Positions 13,685 to 13,722 of a stretch of DNA of 13,722 nt are shown in pieces. Every line of letters starts with the position of its first letter. Within the stretch, counting starts at the first letter, position 1. Under the pieces are notes generated by a model. The model saw nothing but the letters and a program-made list of their open reading frames with translations, had not been told where the DNA came from and did not search any database. The position numbers and the translations under genes were made by a program. The stretch is from Treponema sp. (GTDB lineage Bacteria; Spirochaetota; Spirochaetia; Treponematales; Treponemataceae), in the NCBI GenBank assembly GCA_016290335.1, contig JAEETM010000088.1, positions 1 to 13,722 on the forward strand, read 5' to 3'.

Positions 13685-13722
13685 ATTTACCACAAGCTTT
13701 CTGAAGAAAAACAAAATGCTCT
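13685..13722 (+). CDS. Start of a truncated gene, probable ATT start; TetR-like N-terminus (tentative)
   Basis: Thirteen codons are visible, reading (M)YHKLSEEKQNA and running off the edge. No ATG, GTG or TTG start lies in a suitable place, but GGAG (13674-13677) is 7 nt before an in-frame ATT at 13685. The peptide resembles the opening of TetR-family repressors (KLSEEKQxxIxxAA), which fits the two palindromes upstream. Other explanations are a sequencing error of ATG to ATT or a different family. ATT starts are rare; the known case is infC, but this peptide does not look like IF3. Confidence 0.42.
   Translation, partial: MYHKLSEEKQNA

Noticed and set aside
1..13722. CRISPR arrays, tRNA/rRNA genes, insertion sequences, toxin-antitoxin or phage-defence genes
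   Set aside because: I looked for direct-repeat arrays, tRNA-like folds, transposase motifs and defence domains and saw none. The WYL protein alone is not evidence of a defence system.

Overview
The window looks like chromosome from a spirochete of the Treponema group, most likely a host- or rumen-associated, carbohydrate-using species. Three things suggest this. Base composition is moderately AT-rich. There is a motility-linked FliG-like protein beside a lipoprotein with a loose spirochete-style lipobox. A GH8 exo-oligoxylanase is encoded with a transporter-like protein. This is a taxonomic inference, not a proof. I see no rRNA, tRNA, CRISPR array, insertion sequence, integrase or phage gene. 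The genes read as ordinary chromosomal loci, several with clear sigma70-type promoters.

Left part (1-2520, minus strand): the start of a DEAH-box RNA helicase (HrpA/HrpB type) runs off the left edge. Six bases upstream of it is a 129-residue protein that joins a FliG N-terminal-like domain to a FliF C-terminal-like peptide. Before that comes a large lipoprotein with an NlpC/P60 peptidoglycan endopeptidase domain. A 152-bp divergent promoter region separates this from guaB.

Centre (2673-6226, plus strand): guaB (IMP dehydrogenase, closest in my memory to the unusual Tritrichomonas-type enzyme), then a pair of strong hairpins. Next is a duplicated DUF3592-like membrane protein, tightly coupled to a DnaB-like RecA-fold protein that has lost its Walker A lysine. 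That operon ends in a terminator-like hairpin lying inside the last codons, and meets a minus-strand gene tail to tail with a 12-bp overlap.

Centre right (6215-10581, minus strand): a small charged helical protein, a small secreted protein with two cysteines, a PHP-domain phosphoesterase, a PAS-like/GGDEF diguanylate cyclase with an intact I-site, and a sodium:solute symporter with a strong terminator. The symporter promoter has a consensus TTGACA and a palindromic operator over its -10.

Right part (10656-13722): a WYL-domain regulator (minus) diverges from a plus-strand operon of a GH8 Rex-type exo-oligoxylanase and a YczE/YitT-like membrane protein. At the right edge a good promoter and two palindromes precede a truncated reading frame. 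That frame seems to start with ATT and begins like a TetR-family regulator.

The most notable points are: (1) three genes (FliG-like, diguanylate cyclase, WYL regulator) with TATAAT placed exactly so that +1 is the A of the ATG, meaning leaderless mRNAs; (2) the FliGN/FliF-C mini-protein; (3) the DnaB-like pseudo-ATPase paired with a duplicated membrane protein; (4) the probable AUU start at the right edge.
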